A DNA stretch of 64,000 nt, from assembly GCA_026929865.2 (NCBI GenBank), contig CM049418.1:14879501-14943500 (forward strand). The letters are read 5' to 3'. The notes beneath the pieces were generated by a model. It searched no databases. It worked only from the letters and a program-made list of their open reading frames with translations, and was not told where the DNA came from. This document shows positions 1 through 43,211 of the stretch, piece after piece (position 1 is the first letter of the stretch; each line of letters starts with the position of its first letter). The stretch is from Hyperoplus lanceolatus. Lineage: Eukaryota; Chordata; Actinopteri; Uranoscopiformes; Ammodytidae. Position numbers and translations under genes: made by a program.

Positions 1-437
1 TAAATTTGACAGAATTTGGCGCCCCTTCTTAAATTAATTTAAAAAACCAACTACAATAATAGAAGAGTAGCTACCCCCTCCCCTCTTTTATCTGATTTAA
101 TTTTATTTCTTTATGTTGGCTGTTTGTTTTTGTTTCTTGGAGTGTGTACTTCTTTTCTGCCATTTCTAATGTTTTGTATTATTTTGTGTACTCACTTCTT
201 AGTGCAGGATTGTGTGTGGTTGGGTGTGAGGGTGGGATGTGGGTGGGGTGTGTTCGGGGTTAAAAAAGGGGAAAAAATGTGTAACTCATTGTGCTGCAAT
301 TTCTTTGCAATTGTCATTTAAAAAAAAAAACCCTTTGAAAGAGAAAACTGTACAGTGGAGACTTGCAAAACGTTGATGAATAAATTGACGAAGAATATAC
401 TCATCTAAAATAAAGAGATTTTTTTTTTCATGTTATG
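1..437 (+). other. possible 3' UTR end of a gene left of the window
   Basis: AT-rich non-repetitive sequence with no credible coding frame. It carries AATAAA-type poly(A) signals on the plus strand near 379 and 408, followed by a T-rich stretch. In human, CDADC1 and CAB39L are convergent neighbours, so a plus-strand 3' UTR facing cdadc1 here would fit cab39l. No coding sequence is in the window, so this identity is inference from gene order only. Confidence 0.3.
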
Positions 438-563
438 ATTCAAGCCTGAGATTAGCGCATTGTTCTTTCAAAATAAGATATATATAAAGATATATTTGTT
501 GTAAAATGTCCAACTTAAATGTACAGAGGTCAACAGTGTGGAGAACAGGGGGCTACAACCATG

Positions 564-682
<119 letters not shown>

Positions 683-892
683 TTCTGTCCAACATCTTAC
701 ACCATCTAAATGAACTATTCACCACCAAAAGTGCCACTTGAAATATATTATTTTATACCCTGCTCTTTTACATTTTAAATCAACAAAAATGTAAGCTCAA
801 CCAAGATCAACATGCCTTCCTCAACACCTTCCATCCATCCATCCGTCCATCCATCTGTCCATCCCTTCTGAGTGTTTTCCCTTTGAGGTCGG

Positions 893-928
<36 letters not shown>

Positions 929-1168
929 CGTGCGGATGTGTCCTAATTGCATAACATAAATAGTGATCATTGATCAGTATCGCCCCGCAAAAGAAAAGAA
1001 AATTTAAAATGTATTTTCTTTTTAATCACAAAACTAAGTTCTACTTAAAAGAGCAAATGAATAATTGTGGATGACACAGATTTGAACTTCATAAAGGAGA
1101 TGACTTACATTCACATTCCTAACAGGTAATTCCTTGGCTAAAAACAATATTCATTTTTAATTTTTGTA

Positions 1169-18730
<17,562 letters not shown>

Positions 18731-19010
18731 TCAAAACCAGTCAATCTCTCTCGTCCGTGTCACTTCAAGACCAAAGCGACCCCAGCTGCGAGATGTCATA
18801 AAAAAAAAATAGTTCCACTAGAGTTAATGTTAATCCAGGACAAGTAAAAAACAAGGACAACCCCTCACTTCCGGGTACTGATTTCAAAATACTGGAGAAC
18901 ATACTGCCTTTTTCTGATGTCAGTACACTGTCATTGTAATATATTGTGCTTTGTTTGGTTGGTAATCTGCGTTGCTAACTTGACACTTCCGGGTGATATC
19001 CAAATCGTCA
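18731..19010 (-). promoter_or_regulatory. probable cdadc1 promoter region
   Basis: Sequence immediately upstream of the cdadc1 ATG. Two CCGGAAGTG motifs (ETS-family type) on the minus strand at 18866-18874 and 18984-18992 suit a TATA-less housekeeping promoter. The transcription start cannot be read from sequence alone. Confidence 0.45.
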
Positions 19011-19563
19011 TCAAACGGGCGGGGAAAAGACTGGTGTTATGTGTTGAATACACATTTGTGTCGCTAGGTGGCAGCACAGTACTGTTATCAATATGAAAAG
19101 AGCTGTTAACATGCCGTATCAACACTGCTGGTTTTACATCTACCCCATGGAAGATAAGTTACTTAGTATAGTGTGTATATCACAATGGAATTGACGATCT
19201 ATGTTGGAAGTCTCATCTAAATCCATGGATATGTCTACACAGTAAGAATGAACTATTTCAGTGGAGAAAATGTAGTAATGTTTATTTTATTTACAGAAAC
19301 ATATCATTAAGTATATAAAAAATACAGTAAAATGACATGTCACAGGTATGTCACAGCAAAGAAAAAAGAACAATATGATACTATAAAACTGAATTATACC
19401 CAAATAACCAGCAGTGTTATAAACACCCTCCAACACATATAGGAGCTCTACAAAGCATGATAAAAAAATATCTTGTAAGCGCAAAAACAGTCTTGTTGTC
19501 CTAGCTTGCATTTTCAGTCAAATCAAGTGAGGTAATGGAAAAGTGATATCACCCAGTCACACT

Positions 19564-19968
19564 CCCTGCGTTCCAATCCCCGTACTATCTACTATTCAGT
19601 ATGGTAGAAAAAAAAAAGATTTACGATGTCCCGATTCTTGTGGCCAGATTTAGTATGGTTAAAAAATACCCGGATGTCCTACTACATCCGGCCGAGATTT
19701 TTAGTGTTGAAAAAAAGCATCCTATTTAGGAAGATTCTGACCCACAATCCAGTGCGCACCGGAAGTGACGTCATGTCGACGGAGCCTCCATATGAAAGCA
19801 ACTGGGGATGTGACGGATATAAAAGCAAGAGGGAAGATCAAGGCGCAATGTTATGATGAAATAAATAAGTTAAAGTATGTCCAAAGTGTATGCCTGCTGC
19901 GTCCTAACTAGATTATTTTAATCGTCAGGTTTAGTATGTAAAAAGAGTATGTGATTCGGAACGCAGGG
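19564..19968. mobile_element. MITE-A copy 5
   Basis: Ends CCCTGCGTTCCAATCCCCG and CGGAACGCAGGG, in the orientation opposite to copy 3. Contains ACCGGAAGTGACGTCA. No clear flanking duplication. Confidence 0.85.
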
Positions 19969-20082
19969 AATATTACTTAGGGCAGTTTTGTGCTCATCAT
20001 AAACCCAACCAAACAGACTCAGACATCTAACGCATTTCTACAGAACATTTTTAAAGTGCTCATATTGCTTCAGCTTGTGAGC

Positions 20083-20083
<1 letters not shown>

Positions 20084-20142
<59 letters not shown>
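20084..20142. repeat. (TG)n microsatellite
   Basis: 59-bp TG repeat in the region downstream of rcbtb1. Confidence 0.97.
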
Positions 20143-20143
<1 letters not shown>

Positions 20144-21091
20144 TTCAGTACATTGAATTTCACACGGCATCTTAAAGAAAAACCTATGGAATTTATTGCG
20201 ATCTAGGTGAGCTTTCCGCCTTGCCTGTACTGTATAGTTGGAATAGACCGCATCACATCCGCAAAACAAAGATTCAATGAAAAAAATGTAATAAAAATGT
20301 CCTGGGATCAGTTGGGCTATTACGGGCCTAGAGTCATAATGATTACAAGGTTATTCTTGAGGATATAACTTTTTTTTTTTACACATTTCAAGAAAGGGTG
20401 TAACAGTGCCTTAAATGTTTACTGTAAAAATCCCTATGGTATACATTCTTTAATATCATGTTGTATAGCCTTCATGTTTGACAGTCTTTTATTAAAGGGA
20501 CAATGTGTAATATTTTAAGTAATGAATCAACTGTTGCCGTTTTAACTCTATATAAAAAAGGACAAAGCAGATCCTTAAAGTGCCATGGAGCAAAGAAAAA
20601 TAAGTCAAAAGCACACAACGAGCGATTCCAAAGAAAGCTTGAGTATCAAAAAAGGTAACTATATATATAATGTCTGAATGGTTTTACAGCTTCCTACATA
20701 TAGAGAAGACCCACAGCCGAATCTGGGGTCAATACAATAGCTTTTAAGAACAGTGCAATTCAATTTTTAAAAGGTTCAACACAGAATAGAAAAACGGAAT
20801 GTAGATAGAACTCAAAAGTTTCAGTGAAATGGTCTTTTGACTGGGTTTTGCCATAATTCAAGTATATAGCGTGTAGCGTGTAGAGAATACACTGCAGTGG
20901 GGAATTGTGCCAAAGTGCTTCAAAATGCCCCAGTCCCGACATGAATGATGTGCCAACAATGGTGCCTTAGGTCAAATATGTCAAATCAGCGTCAAAAAAA
21001 CAGGAGCGGTGACGAACCCTGCCGTTACACCGTTACCCGACGACCGCATTCACTTGGGGTCTGAAGTTGGTCATGAGGTGTAACGGAGACT

Positions 21092-34582
<13,491 letters not shown>

Positions 34583-34862
34583 TCAAGAACAGTGGTGGAC
34601 AAAGTACTTCCCACAAGTGAATGCAAGTGTAAAGTTGATTGTCAAAATAGTCAATAGCTAATTCATTTTCCGTCATAAAGCTATGTAAGCTATGTCCAAT
34701 CAATTCAGCCACTGATGTTCCAGCTGTCCGGGAACTTTAATTTAGATGAAAAGAAAACTGAATTCAGTTCAGATGATTGTGTGAAAGAAATTGAATTTGT
34801 GAAGTAAATAGAAAAGGAATTGAGTTACACAAGTATAAAATAACTTGAAAAGATAAGACTTA

Positions 34863-35270
34863 GGTTGCGTTCCGAATCGCATACTTTCTACTATATAGTA
34901 TGTAGAAAAAAGATTTAGGATGTCCCGATACTTGTGGCCAGATTTAGGATGGTTAGAAGTACCCGGATGTCCTACTTCATGCGGCCAAGATTGTTAGTGT
35001 TGAAAAGTGCATCCTATTTGGGCGATTCTGACCCACAATCCAGTGCGCACGTGAAGTGACATAACATCGACGAAGCCTCCATATGAAAACAAACGGGGAT
35101 GCGACGGATATAAAAGCAAGAGGCAAGATCAAGGCGCAATGTTATGATGAAATAAGAGAGAAAAGTATGTCCCAATAGTATGCCTACTGCATCCTAACTA
35201 GATTCTTTTTATCGTCGGATGTAGTATGTAGAATAGAAAAAAGAAAGAGTATGCGATTCAGAACGCAACC
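34863..35270. mobile_element. MITE-A copy 8 (best-defined copy)
   Basis: 408 bp with near-perfect inverted ends GGTTGCGTTCCGAATCGC / GCGATTCAGAACGCAACC, flanked by TTA (34860-34862, 35271-35273). The 3-bp TTA duplication suggests PIF/Harbinger-type mobilisation. Confidence 0.9.
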
Positions 35271-36102
35271 TTAGTAAAGCAGAATTATCACAAATGTGTA
35301 CTCAAGTAACAGTAATTGGGTAAATGTACTTAGTTACTTTCCACCATTGCTCGAGAATGCCCCTATACAGTCTATGAGAATGACATGCCAAATGAAAATT
35401 AATCCCTTCCCCCATGGTTGTGTGCAGTTTCATGGACATGAGGCGGTGGCATGCAATTAAAGCAGCACCTTATCCCTTGTCGAAAGGGGCCAAATTCTAC
35501 ACTAAAATCTCACATTTTAATTTTCTTTATTTGATTTAAGGGGCCAATGTATAATAAAACATACCATAATAAAAGGTATGTTCTCAAACAGAACTGCTCT
35601 TTAACTCGGGGTATATAACAACTACCTGTAACAAGAGTAAACACTTGTGAAGTGATTTATAATACTGCACATTCAAAAAGTGATCCTATTTACAGCTCTG
35701 TTGGAATAAATGATATTAGTTGGGGTTTAATAATAACCGAAGTGTAGCCGTACTAAAGTGGCTCTAAACAGTCAAGAGACGCCATTGAACCATGTGTTAA
35801 GAGATAATCAATGTGTCAGACAGGCAGAGACTCTTAAAAATTGCTGTATTATTGAGTGGAGTTCAGCGACGCGTCTTCTCCACGGGGGCTAAAGCCACAC
35901 AAAAAAAAACACAACACATAACATTGTCAGCGAGCTAAAACTGTGGCAACTAACTAGAATACTACATTTAAAATGAGCTGTACATTCTTTATTTTACTTT
36001 AGCCATTTATAAATGTACTACAGCGAGCTAACTGGCAGTGAATCAAAATAAACGGGAGAAGCTACTAGCTTAGGTTAAGCGCTCCCTCGCGCTCTTTCCT
36101 AC

Positions 36103-36400
36103 CTAAAGCATCGCTCCATGACAACGAGTCAACTGAGAAAAGACAGACAAACAGCGACATTACAATAAAATATCACTATTATTGAATAACGTTTGTCTAT
36201 AGTATACGAACTAACGGTGTAAAATCACCCAAGTGAAGTCGTTTTCCCGGTGTTGTCAACACAAGAACCCTCGACAAAACTGCGTCGACTATTATTGACA
36301 ATTACCCTTCTTCGTTCTCTTGATTTCTGGCAGAGAAGACGATGCGTGAAAACATGGCGCCCCATCCGGCCATTAGTCAAACTGCAGTAGGCCTGTGTGC
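36103..36400 (-). promoter_or_regulatory. candidate rcbtb1 promoter and non-coding first exon
   Basis: The minus strand has a good donor TTTAG|GTAGGA at 36103/36102, preceded by GC-richer sequence with a GGCGCCATGTTTT (YY1-like ATGGCGCC on plus) near 36352. The 35.3-36.1 kb stretch in between is AT-rich and shows nothing coding. No expression evidence is available here. Confidence 0.35.
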
Positions 36401-36984
36401 TCAGACTGAAGTTGTAAATTGTGGGAAAAGTTTAAAAACTATATGAACCTAATTTTTTTCATTTATCATGCCCAGTATTTTTCCAAATAGAGTCACTTTA
36501 TATTTCACACATGACAATGTTTCAAGAACATTTCATCATGCTCGTTGCGAGGTACGTTTCAATTTTGGTTTTGCTTTAGCTCTATTTGTATTGCCATTAA
36601 ATAGAAACAAGTTTTTTCTGTTAAAAAAATTATTATTTATTGTTGGAATGGATTTAGTGTAGTCCAATGCTCCGCTTCTTCCTTTCCATAGCCTACACTA
36701 TTTTGCAGTTACACTACTAGGCCTATAGCCTAAGTAGTGAACCCGGTGTGACAAAAACAAATGAATACAAATCTGCCAGGCATCACTCGTCCTGCAGTAA
36801 TGAAAATATGTGTATGTATGGGCTAAGGTCTCATTTCGACATGGGGGAGAAGGGGGGGGGGGGGCATTTTAAGCAGGGATCTGGAAAGATTTCTATGTTG
36901 AAAGTCATCCACATTGAGTGGCGAGTTTGAGCCGCTCGCGCGGATTCAGCACCATGGACAGCACCATGGACAGCGCCGTGCTCG

Positions 36985-36987
36985 CGA

Positions 36988-37024
<37 letters not shown>

Positions 37025-37197
37025 GTCTCTGTCTCCCTGTGTCTCTCTCTCTCTCTCTCCCCCTCTCTCTCTCTTTCTGTCTATCTCTGTCTCCCTGTCT
37101 CCCTGTCTCCCTGTCTCTCTCTCTCTCAAAACACTGCAGCAATGTTTTAAAAAAAATTATCATTTCCCTTTTCAAAATAGGCTAAGTTAAAAAAAAA

Positions 37198-37282
<85 letters not shown>
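36985..37282. repeat. TC-rich tract and (CA)40 microsatellite
   Basis: CT/CTGT repeats at 36985-37128, then (CA) at 37200-37282. Before them, 36400-36980 has no recognised feature. Confidence 0.95.
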
Positions 37283-37283
<1 letters not shown>

Positions 37284-37596
37284 GAAGCACATTTATTTAA
37301 CGACATTCTAACTCTAGTGCATGGGCCGATACCATGGACATATAAAGAAAGGCCGACACCTAACAATGTAGCCTACAGTTAGACGGTTCTTTAACGACAG
37401 AGACATGCGCAATTCTCAAGAAAAATACTTGGCCAAATTCAGTTTAAGCACTCTTTTAGCAGTCCACATTTCATAAACCGGACACCTTATATAGTGTTAC
37501 AATGGAGTCACGCAACAGGTGTGTGGTAATTCGCCTATTGGAGAAGGCAGCCCTAAAAGGCCACATTAATAGACGTTAATGTGACGGAGTTTGGAG

Positions 37597-37670
37597 TGAC
37601 GTCACAGGGAAAGGGTACCCTCATTATTAAACATCAGACGGTGGTGTCGTAACCCACATCAGTGACGTCA
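37597..37670. promoter_or_regulatory. two perfect CRE motifs (TGACGTCA)
   Basis: Palindromic TGACGTCA at 37597-37604 and again at 37663-37670, in the gap between the divergent rcbtb1 and fgf14 exon 1b. This is the site type bound by CREB/ATF. The stretch does not look like a MITE-A copy, which also carries such a motif. 37300-38380 otherwise shows no gene. Confidence 0.45.
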
Positions 37671-38379
37671 TGTCGCCCTCCCCGCCGCCCCCCTCAAATG
37701 TTGTCGGTTACGGTTGACATCCATACAGTCACTTCAGATACTGACGGTGTAGGGGAACCACGTGCCTACGTAACCACGTCAAGCTGCGCGAGCCAACCGG
37801 AACTCACCTTTTCCTTCAAAATCTTTTTTATTTAATTTTTTTAGCCTATATATTGGTTTAGTTCAGGGACATTGCACACTTATCAAACAGTCAAACTGTA
37901 AGTGAGCCAGAGTTAGCAACCTAAAATTACAGAAATAAAATGCATGTATTTACAACGTTTAACAAACAACATAGTCGACTCTGAAAATACAGTATAGGCC
38001 GAACACACAGTAAGAACACATCGGCAAACAAACAATATAATAAGCAGACAGTAAAACACAGCGTACATTAAACATGATAGGAAAGTGCACAAAACAGTAG
38101 ATTAGAGCAGAACGAACACACCTACAATAAAAACACAGAAACAGCAGCATAAAGCGCAAGTTGAGGGTAAACTCTTTTTTTTTATTTTTATTTTTTTTTT
38201 TAAAGAAATTCCTGTAATGTTGTCATTGTAAGACGGCCAACTGTTGCTGTATATCCTCACGTATCCTCAATATACAAACAATGTGACGCTTTGGTCTTTT
38301 ATTTTGAATGTGCCAACCGGAGGCGGCGCCGTGTTGAATCGCGTGCACTTTGCAGTTGCTTGTGGTGGGTATAGATAGT

Positions 38380-38703
38380 CAGTGCACCTTCTTTGCGCCT
38401 TACCGGTCGACGGTCTTCTTACGCGGGAGGACCATGCCTTTTTCTCTTGATTATTCTTGGACTTTTTTCCCCTTTTCTATTTAGTTTCTAGGCAACAACA
38501 ACACAGCCATCAGTCCAACACCAGCTTCTCCTCTTCATCAGAAGAGTGAGGAAGAGGAGGGGGGAGACAGACAGACAGACAGACAGACAGCTACAGCAGC
38601 AAACAGCAGTATATATCTTGGCGCATTGGGACCTTATGGATTATTGAGAAGTGGAAGGCCGAATCTTGGAACTCAAATATTCATAAGGACTTTTTTCCAA
38701 GAG

Positions 38704-38784
<81 letters not shown>

Positions 38785-38880
38785 GGGATATAGAGATTCC
38801 CCGCAGGCAGTGATTCACCTGCCGCTCCACGCGCTCTCTCACTGAGCAGAGAGAACCAGAGCTGAAGAGGATTCTGCATC

Positions 38881-38946
<66 letters not shown>

Positions 38947-39121
38947 AAAGGAGCCCCCCTGCTGCAGTACTTGCCTGCTGTACGGGAAGCCTAGATACAC
39001 ACATCGAGATGCCACCGACTTTCTAACGGACACCTGCTCGCCTGATCCGCCCCCCCCCCCCCACCTTACCCCTCCTCGCCCCCCTGGACGGACGCATCGC
39101 CCCCCTGTCATCCCCACTAAT
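38380..39121 (+). promoter_or_regulatory. probable fgf14 exon 1b promoter and 5' leader
   Basis: GC-richer sequence (GGCGGCGCCGTG near 38325, TTACGCGGGAGG near 38422) precedes exon 1b. It is punctuated by GACA repeats (38570-38590), (CA)38 at 38705-38780 and (TG)30 at 38884-38943. The frame is open across the last TG tract but has no ATG there, so I take this as leader. Confidence 0.4.
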
Positions 39122-39788
39122 ATGCAATGGTTTTTCGTGCAGAAGCCGACAGCTGCCGCCGCGTACCGCCGACTTCACGCTAGCGCTGCCGCATGCCTGT
39201 CCGCCGCTCCTCTGCCGCGCGGCAGACGACGCAGTCTGAAGAGGAGCGCGAGGGGGCTTTTCACGCCACGGCGGCCGGGCGGCAGCAGCAGCAGCAACAG
39301 CAACAGCATTGAACCATCCTCTGTCGCTGAGGCGGTGGACGGCGCGGAGAAAAACGCATTAGCGGCTGCTCTGTTCGGGGACGACGTCGACGCGGAAAAC
39401 GTGCGCTTGCTGCTTGTGTCCGCGCTTGCCGAAGCGCCGGGCGAGAAAGTGGTCTTCTTCTGTTCTATGGTGCAGATCGCGGGGCCCCATAATCACAAGC
39501 ACCGCCGAACTGAGCCCGACTCCAGCTGGCCGGCTCTGCTGGCATGCCAACAGGGGGGCGGACCGGCCCCCATGCGGTGGGTGAATTTTAGGCTGCCGCA
39601 TCCGGAGCGCCTCTTGTCCCCCACCACAACCACCAGCAGCAACAGCACCGCCTCCTCTTCCCCCTCCTCCTCCCCCCACGTCTCGGCCAAATCCATGCGC
39701 TTTATTTGGAACAACATTTTCAGCAAAGGATCGCATATGCTGCAGTGTCTTTGTGGCAGGAGCCTCAAGAAAAACAAGAACCCAACTG
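39122..39788 (+). CDS. fgf14: FGF14 alternative first exon 1b (partial gene)
   Basis: Encodes the N-terminus of the 1b isoform of FGF14, an intracellular fibroblast growth factor homologous factor that binds voltage-gated sodium channels. The last 33 residues, from KSMRFIWN through HMLQCLCGRSLKKNKNPT, match the end of mammalian exon 1b nearly residue for residue. The exon ends ACT G|GTGAGT at 39788, phase 1, as needed for Asp of the shared exon 2. Upstream the frame is open to ATG 39122, giving a possible 189-residue Ala/Ser/Arg-rich extension unlike the short mammalian 1b start. A second in-frame ATG near 39571 would give a peptide of about 70 residues, close to mammalian size, but its context (CCCATGC) is weaker. 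The donor and 3' half are firm; the start is open. Exons 2-5 lie beyond 64000. Confidence 0.85.
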
Positions 39789-40024
39789 GTGAGTTTGGTG
39801 TGTGTGCGTGTGCCTCTCTCTCTATCACTCTCTCTCTCTCTTTCTGTGTCTGTCTCTGTGGACGTGCGCGCGTGGGTGCGATGGGGAAAGACTTTATTGC
39901 GTGCTTGTGCGCGCGCGTCTTATAGCGACTGTGCCTGTTCGCCTGCCTTGTTGCCGGTGTTTTCCCTGCAATCGCAGTTGTGCACCAGCAAGTGAGTGCA
40001 CTATAGGCTACATGGGGAGGGAGG

Positions 40025-40027
<3 letters not shown>

Positions 40028-40092
<65 letters not shown>

Positions 40093-40344
40093 CTTATTAG
40101 CACAGAAACTGGCTACAGTTGTGAACGGTGGATGGGAGAAAAAATAGACGGAAAAAGAATCAGTGCTGGCCGCGCTCTGTTCTTGGCAGAGAAGGAGGGA
40201 AAAAAAATTCTAATGCAGCGCGCCGAGCCCCGTTCAGGCTCCAGTAACCTGCATGATTAAACAGCACATGGCCTTATTTAGACTTCCACACTGTGGGAGA
40301 TGGAGTTCACACTGTCACTGACTGAGCGAGAGGAGTGAAGGTGT

Positions 40345-40424
<80 letters not shown>

Positions 40425-40430
40425 GTGTGT
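40028..40430. repeat. (TG)n at 40028-40090 and 40347-40430
   Basis: Two TG microsatellites shortly after the fgf14 exon 1b donor. Confidence 0.97.
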
Positions 40431-40642
40431 CTTTATTGACTGCCAACACAATTATCTCTGAACACAGAACCAAATGTGATGGTGCACTTCGCAAAGTCTC
40501 AAGCTTTTTAAGGGGGGAGGAGGGGGGTCTTAAGACTTTAAAGGTGTAGTCAGAGATTCTGGAGACGTCTTGTTGTCAAAATCAGTGAATATATCTTCAC
40601 GCATGTTGCTTGCTGTGTGTAGTAAGTAACACCACTTTTTTG

Positions 40643-40645
<3 letters not shown>

Positions 40646-40703
<58 letters not shown>
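40646..40703. repeat. (CA)29 microsatellite
   Basis: Perfect CA tract inside a repeat related to 22567-22960 (shared GATTCTGGAGA...TTGTTGTCAAAATCA). Confidence 0.97.
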
Positions 40704-40706
<3 letters not shown>

Positions 40707-40802
40707 TTATCAATTTGAAAAAAAATGAAGTTACTTATACTGGATAAGACAGGTCAAGCAACTCAACTATGCACGAAAACATAGCAACTGGCCGCTGGCA
40801 GA

Positions 40803-41176
40803 TAGCCTGGTGCTACCAGACCATCGTACTTCATTTCATTTGTACAGAAGGTCTGGCAGTGCTGTAATTGGCAAACGTTAACTCATGGAGGCGGGTGTCT
40901 GTTAAAGTTTAAAACTATTGGATCTGCCCAGTGCCACTCTGGATTAGCCAACCAATCGCATAACGTTTGGTCGTCACTTGTGTCATGAGCCGGCTTCTGG
41001 CAACTGAAACTGGAGCGCGACTTCGACGTCATCGTTCTCAGCCACTCGCTCTGTTCGCTGATTGGACCGGCTGTCGAATCTCCAGCAAAACTGGGAAATG
41101 GGCTGTACACCCAGACTGACTACTGAAGGGAAAATAAAATTTGGCCGGAAGTAGGCGGGCGGGCGGAGCCAGGCTA
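40803..41176. mobile_element. TIR element with 9-bp target duplication
   Basis: 374 bp; ends TAGCCTGG and CCAGGCTA. Flanked by perfect GCTGGCAGA at 40794-40802 and 41177-41185. A 9-bp duplication is the Mutator-like length; no coding capacity. Confidence 0.75.
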
Positions 41177-41269
41177 GCTGGCAGAAGGATGGCAGTCAAA
41201 ATTTTAAATATTTGACTGTAGCAGAAGGCAGGTTGTTCGATGAAGGGCCGGGGAGCGCTACAATAATGA

Positions 41270-41388
41270 ATGTCTGCAGGCAACAGTGAAGCATGGTGGA
41301 GGTTCCTTTGCGAGTTTCTGCTAAATGGAGTTAAAGATTTGCTCAGGATTAATGGTGTCCTCAATGCCAATGACGAACAAAAAAACCT
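41270..41388 (+). pseudogene. fragment of a different Tc1 transposase
   Basis: One frame reads LQATVKHGGGS and, after a shift, another reads NGVKDLLRINGVLNAND. Both are blocks from the middle of Tc1-family transposases. About 40 codons survive; ends are lost. Confidence 0.6.
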
Positions 41389-41393
41389 ATTAA

Positions 41394-41763
41394 AGGGACA
41401 CTGTGTAACATTTTAAGTAGCTTATTAGCTAAAATCAATATCCTCATTCATAAATATGTCCTCATTGGTGTAAAATCACCTCTGCCAGTAATCTGAATGA
41501 TCCTCCTGAGCGGAGAATTACAAATATAAATATTAGATTTTGTACATTGAGCAGGTTATGGTCTAATGGAGGCATCCATGTTGGAAGTGTCATGGTTGGA
41601 ATGTCATCAGGTGCATTGTTAAGAATTTAGAATTGTTATTGTCCTTGAAGGCCACTGTAGCTTCTGTTATTATTCGAAAGGGGTGGGGTTACCCAGGGAG
41701 TGTTGCATTCTAGAACTCTCTAGAACTTTTTTTGATGATGTCATATTACTACACACTGCACCT
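41394..41763. mobile_element. TTAA-D element, copy at 41 kb
   Basis: 370 bp between TTAA sites (41390-41393, 41764-41767). Ends AGGGACACTGTGTAACATTT and TACTACACACTGCACCT; shares the internal TGTCCTTGAAGGCCACTGTAG block with 14170-14195. Confidence 0.75.
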
Positions 41764-41874
41764 TTAATTCAGCAGCTTTTTGTTGTGTGAGTCATGCTCT
41801 CCCTAGGGGAAAAGGACACAGTTAGATTTGCTGAAAGCTTTACCCACACTCAATAGTATGCTTTGTTTTTCTGA

Positions 41875-42013
<139 letters not shown>

Positions 42014-42274
42014 TGTTGACATTATTGGTACATTGACGGTTGCATGCGAGAGTTGGCCTCTGCATCCTCTAAACTGTGTGTAAATTCCAATGGCAGTCAC
42101 ATGATGTTTTTTATGAAGTCCCCACTATAACTAAACTGTTGTTACCTTCGAGCTTAGAGGCACTATCTTGACTGTGATGGTGTGTTGTTTGTAATGTCAT
42201 TTGTAGGACTATGCTACATTTATTCATTCATCAACAAACAAAGCAATCAGTTGACAATTCTGACGCCTTCTTAA

Positions 42275-43125
42275 AGCTGGGGTATATGATTTCTGATTGG
42301 TGAAAGTTAACATGAGCTGTACACTTTGACCAATCAGAGCGAGGCTCCGATTATTTGTTCTTATTGGCTGTTGGGACTGTCCATTCACTTTGGCTCGACT
42401 TTGTTGGTGTAGAGCAGGGCTATTCAACCTCCTTAACAAGTGGGCCGAAAAGGAAAACCGCTGGGGGTTCATGGGCCACACATGCAGTCAGACATATAAT
42501 GTCAACAAATCGCTGCAAATAAATGGTACTTAAGGTAGTGTTAACTCAATAGATATAGTACTGCTAAATGGAATAAACTGGTCAGACGCATTCCTTTCTT
42601 CTTCACTTTTAATCGCATCATTATAACAATTGTTGTTCTTACATATTTTGGACACATTCTTATGATTCAACAATGTTGTTGGAATCATCACAAAACAGAA
42701 CTACTATATGAGACAGTTTGAGCCTGTTTCAGTCAGTGAGAGAAATTGCACTTTTGGCTAATCCGAGACACTCATGCAGCTTCATAAACCAGCCTCATAG
42801 GCATGTGTAAAACTGATTTACTGCATTCGTTTTATTTATCATATTACATTGTGTACTATTACACACGCAAACCAGATTTGCAGACAACAATTTTCTTTTT
42901 TAATTTATTTCTTTTTTTGGTCTGCAGGCAACCTCTTGCGGGCCAGAAAAAAACAACAAGGGCCATATTTGGCCCACGGGCCGCTAGTTGAATAGGCCTG
43001 GTGTAGAGCGTGTCAGGGAGGGACCATAGGGGAGGGACCAAAGAGAACAAGTGGAACGGTTGAGGTATTTGGATTTGAATCTCTATCCCAACTGCAATTT
43101 TCTCCCCAAATCATATACCCCATCT
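42275..43125. mobile_element. TTAA-F element, copy 1, with nested hAT
   Basis: Bounded by TTAA (42271-42274, 43126-43129); inverted ends AGCTGGGGTATATGATTT / AAATCATATACCCCATCT. Interrupted by the hAT at 42415-43000. The uninterrupted relative is at 53346-53713. Confidence 0.82.
42415..43000. mobile_element. non-autonomous hAT element, 586 bp
   Basis: Ends CAGGGCTATTCAAC and GTTGAATAGGCCTG; 8-bp duplication GTGTAGAG at 42407-42414 and 43001-43008. Subterminal GGGCC motifs. Confidence 0.92.
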
Positions 43126-43211
43126 TTAAAAAAAAGGGAGGTAGAATAACATTGGCCACGACGTCCTAATTCACAGTATTTCAGGAAACTGTATTGTGAC
43201 ATTTGTATGTA

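Larger units (their letters stand above)
19011..21091 (-). other. rcbtb1 3' flank and likely 3' UTR
   Basis: No other gene is visible. Minus-strand AATAAA signals (TTTATT on plus) occur near 20190, 20486 and 19280, so the 3' UTR may run up to 1.8 kb. It contains a (TG)n at 20084-20142, MITE-A copy 5 and a short stretch near 20500 resembling TTAA-D ends. Confidence 0.4.

Noticed and set aside
38885-39121. Upstream extension of the fgf14 1b frame through the TG tract
   Set aside because: It has no ATG and consists of repeat and Pro-rich leader; the first in-frame ATG is 39122.
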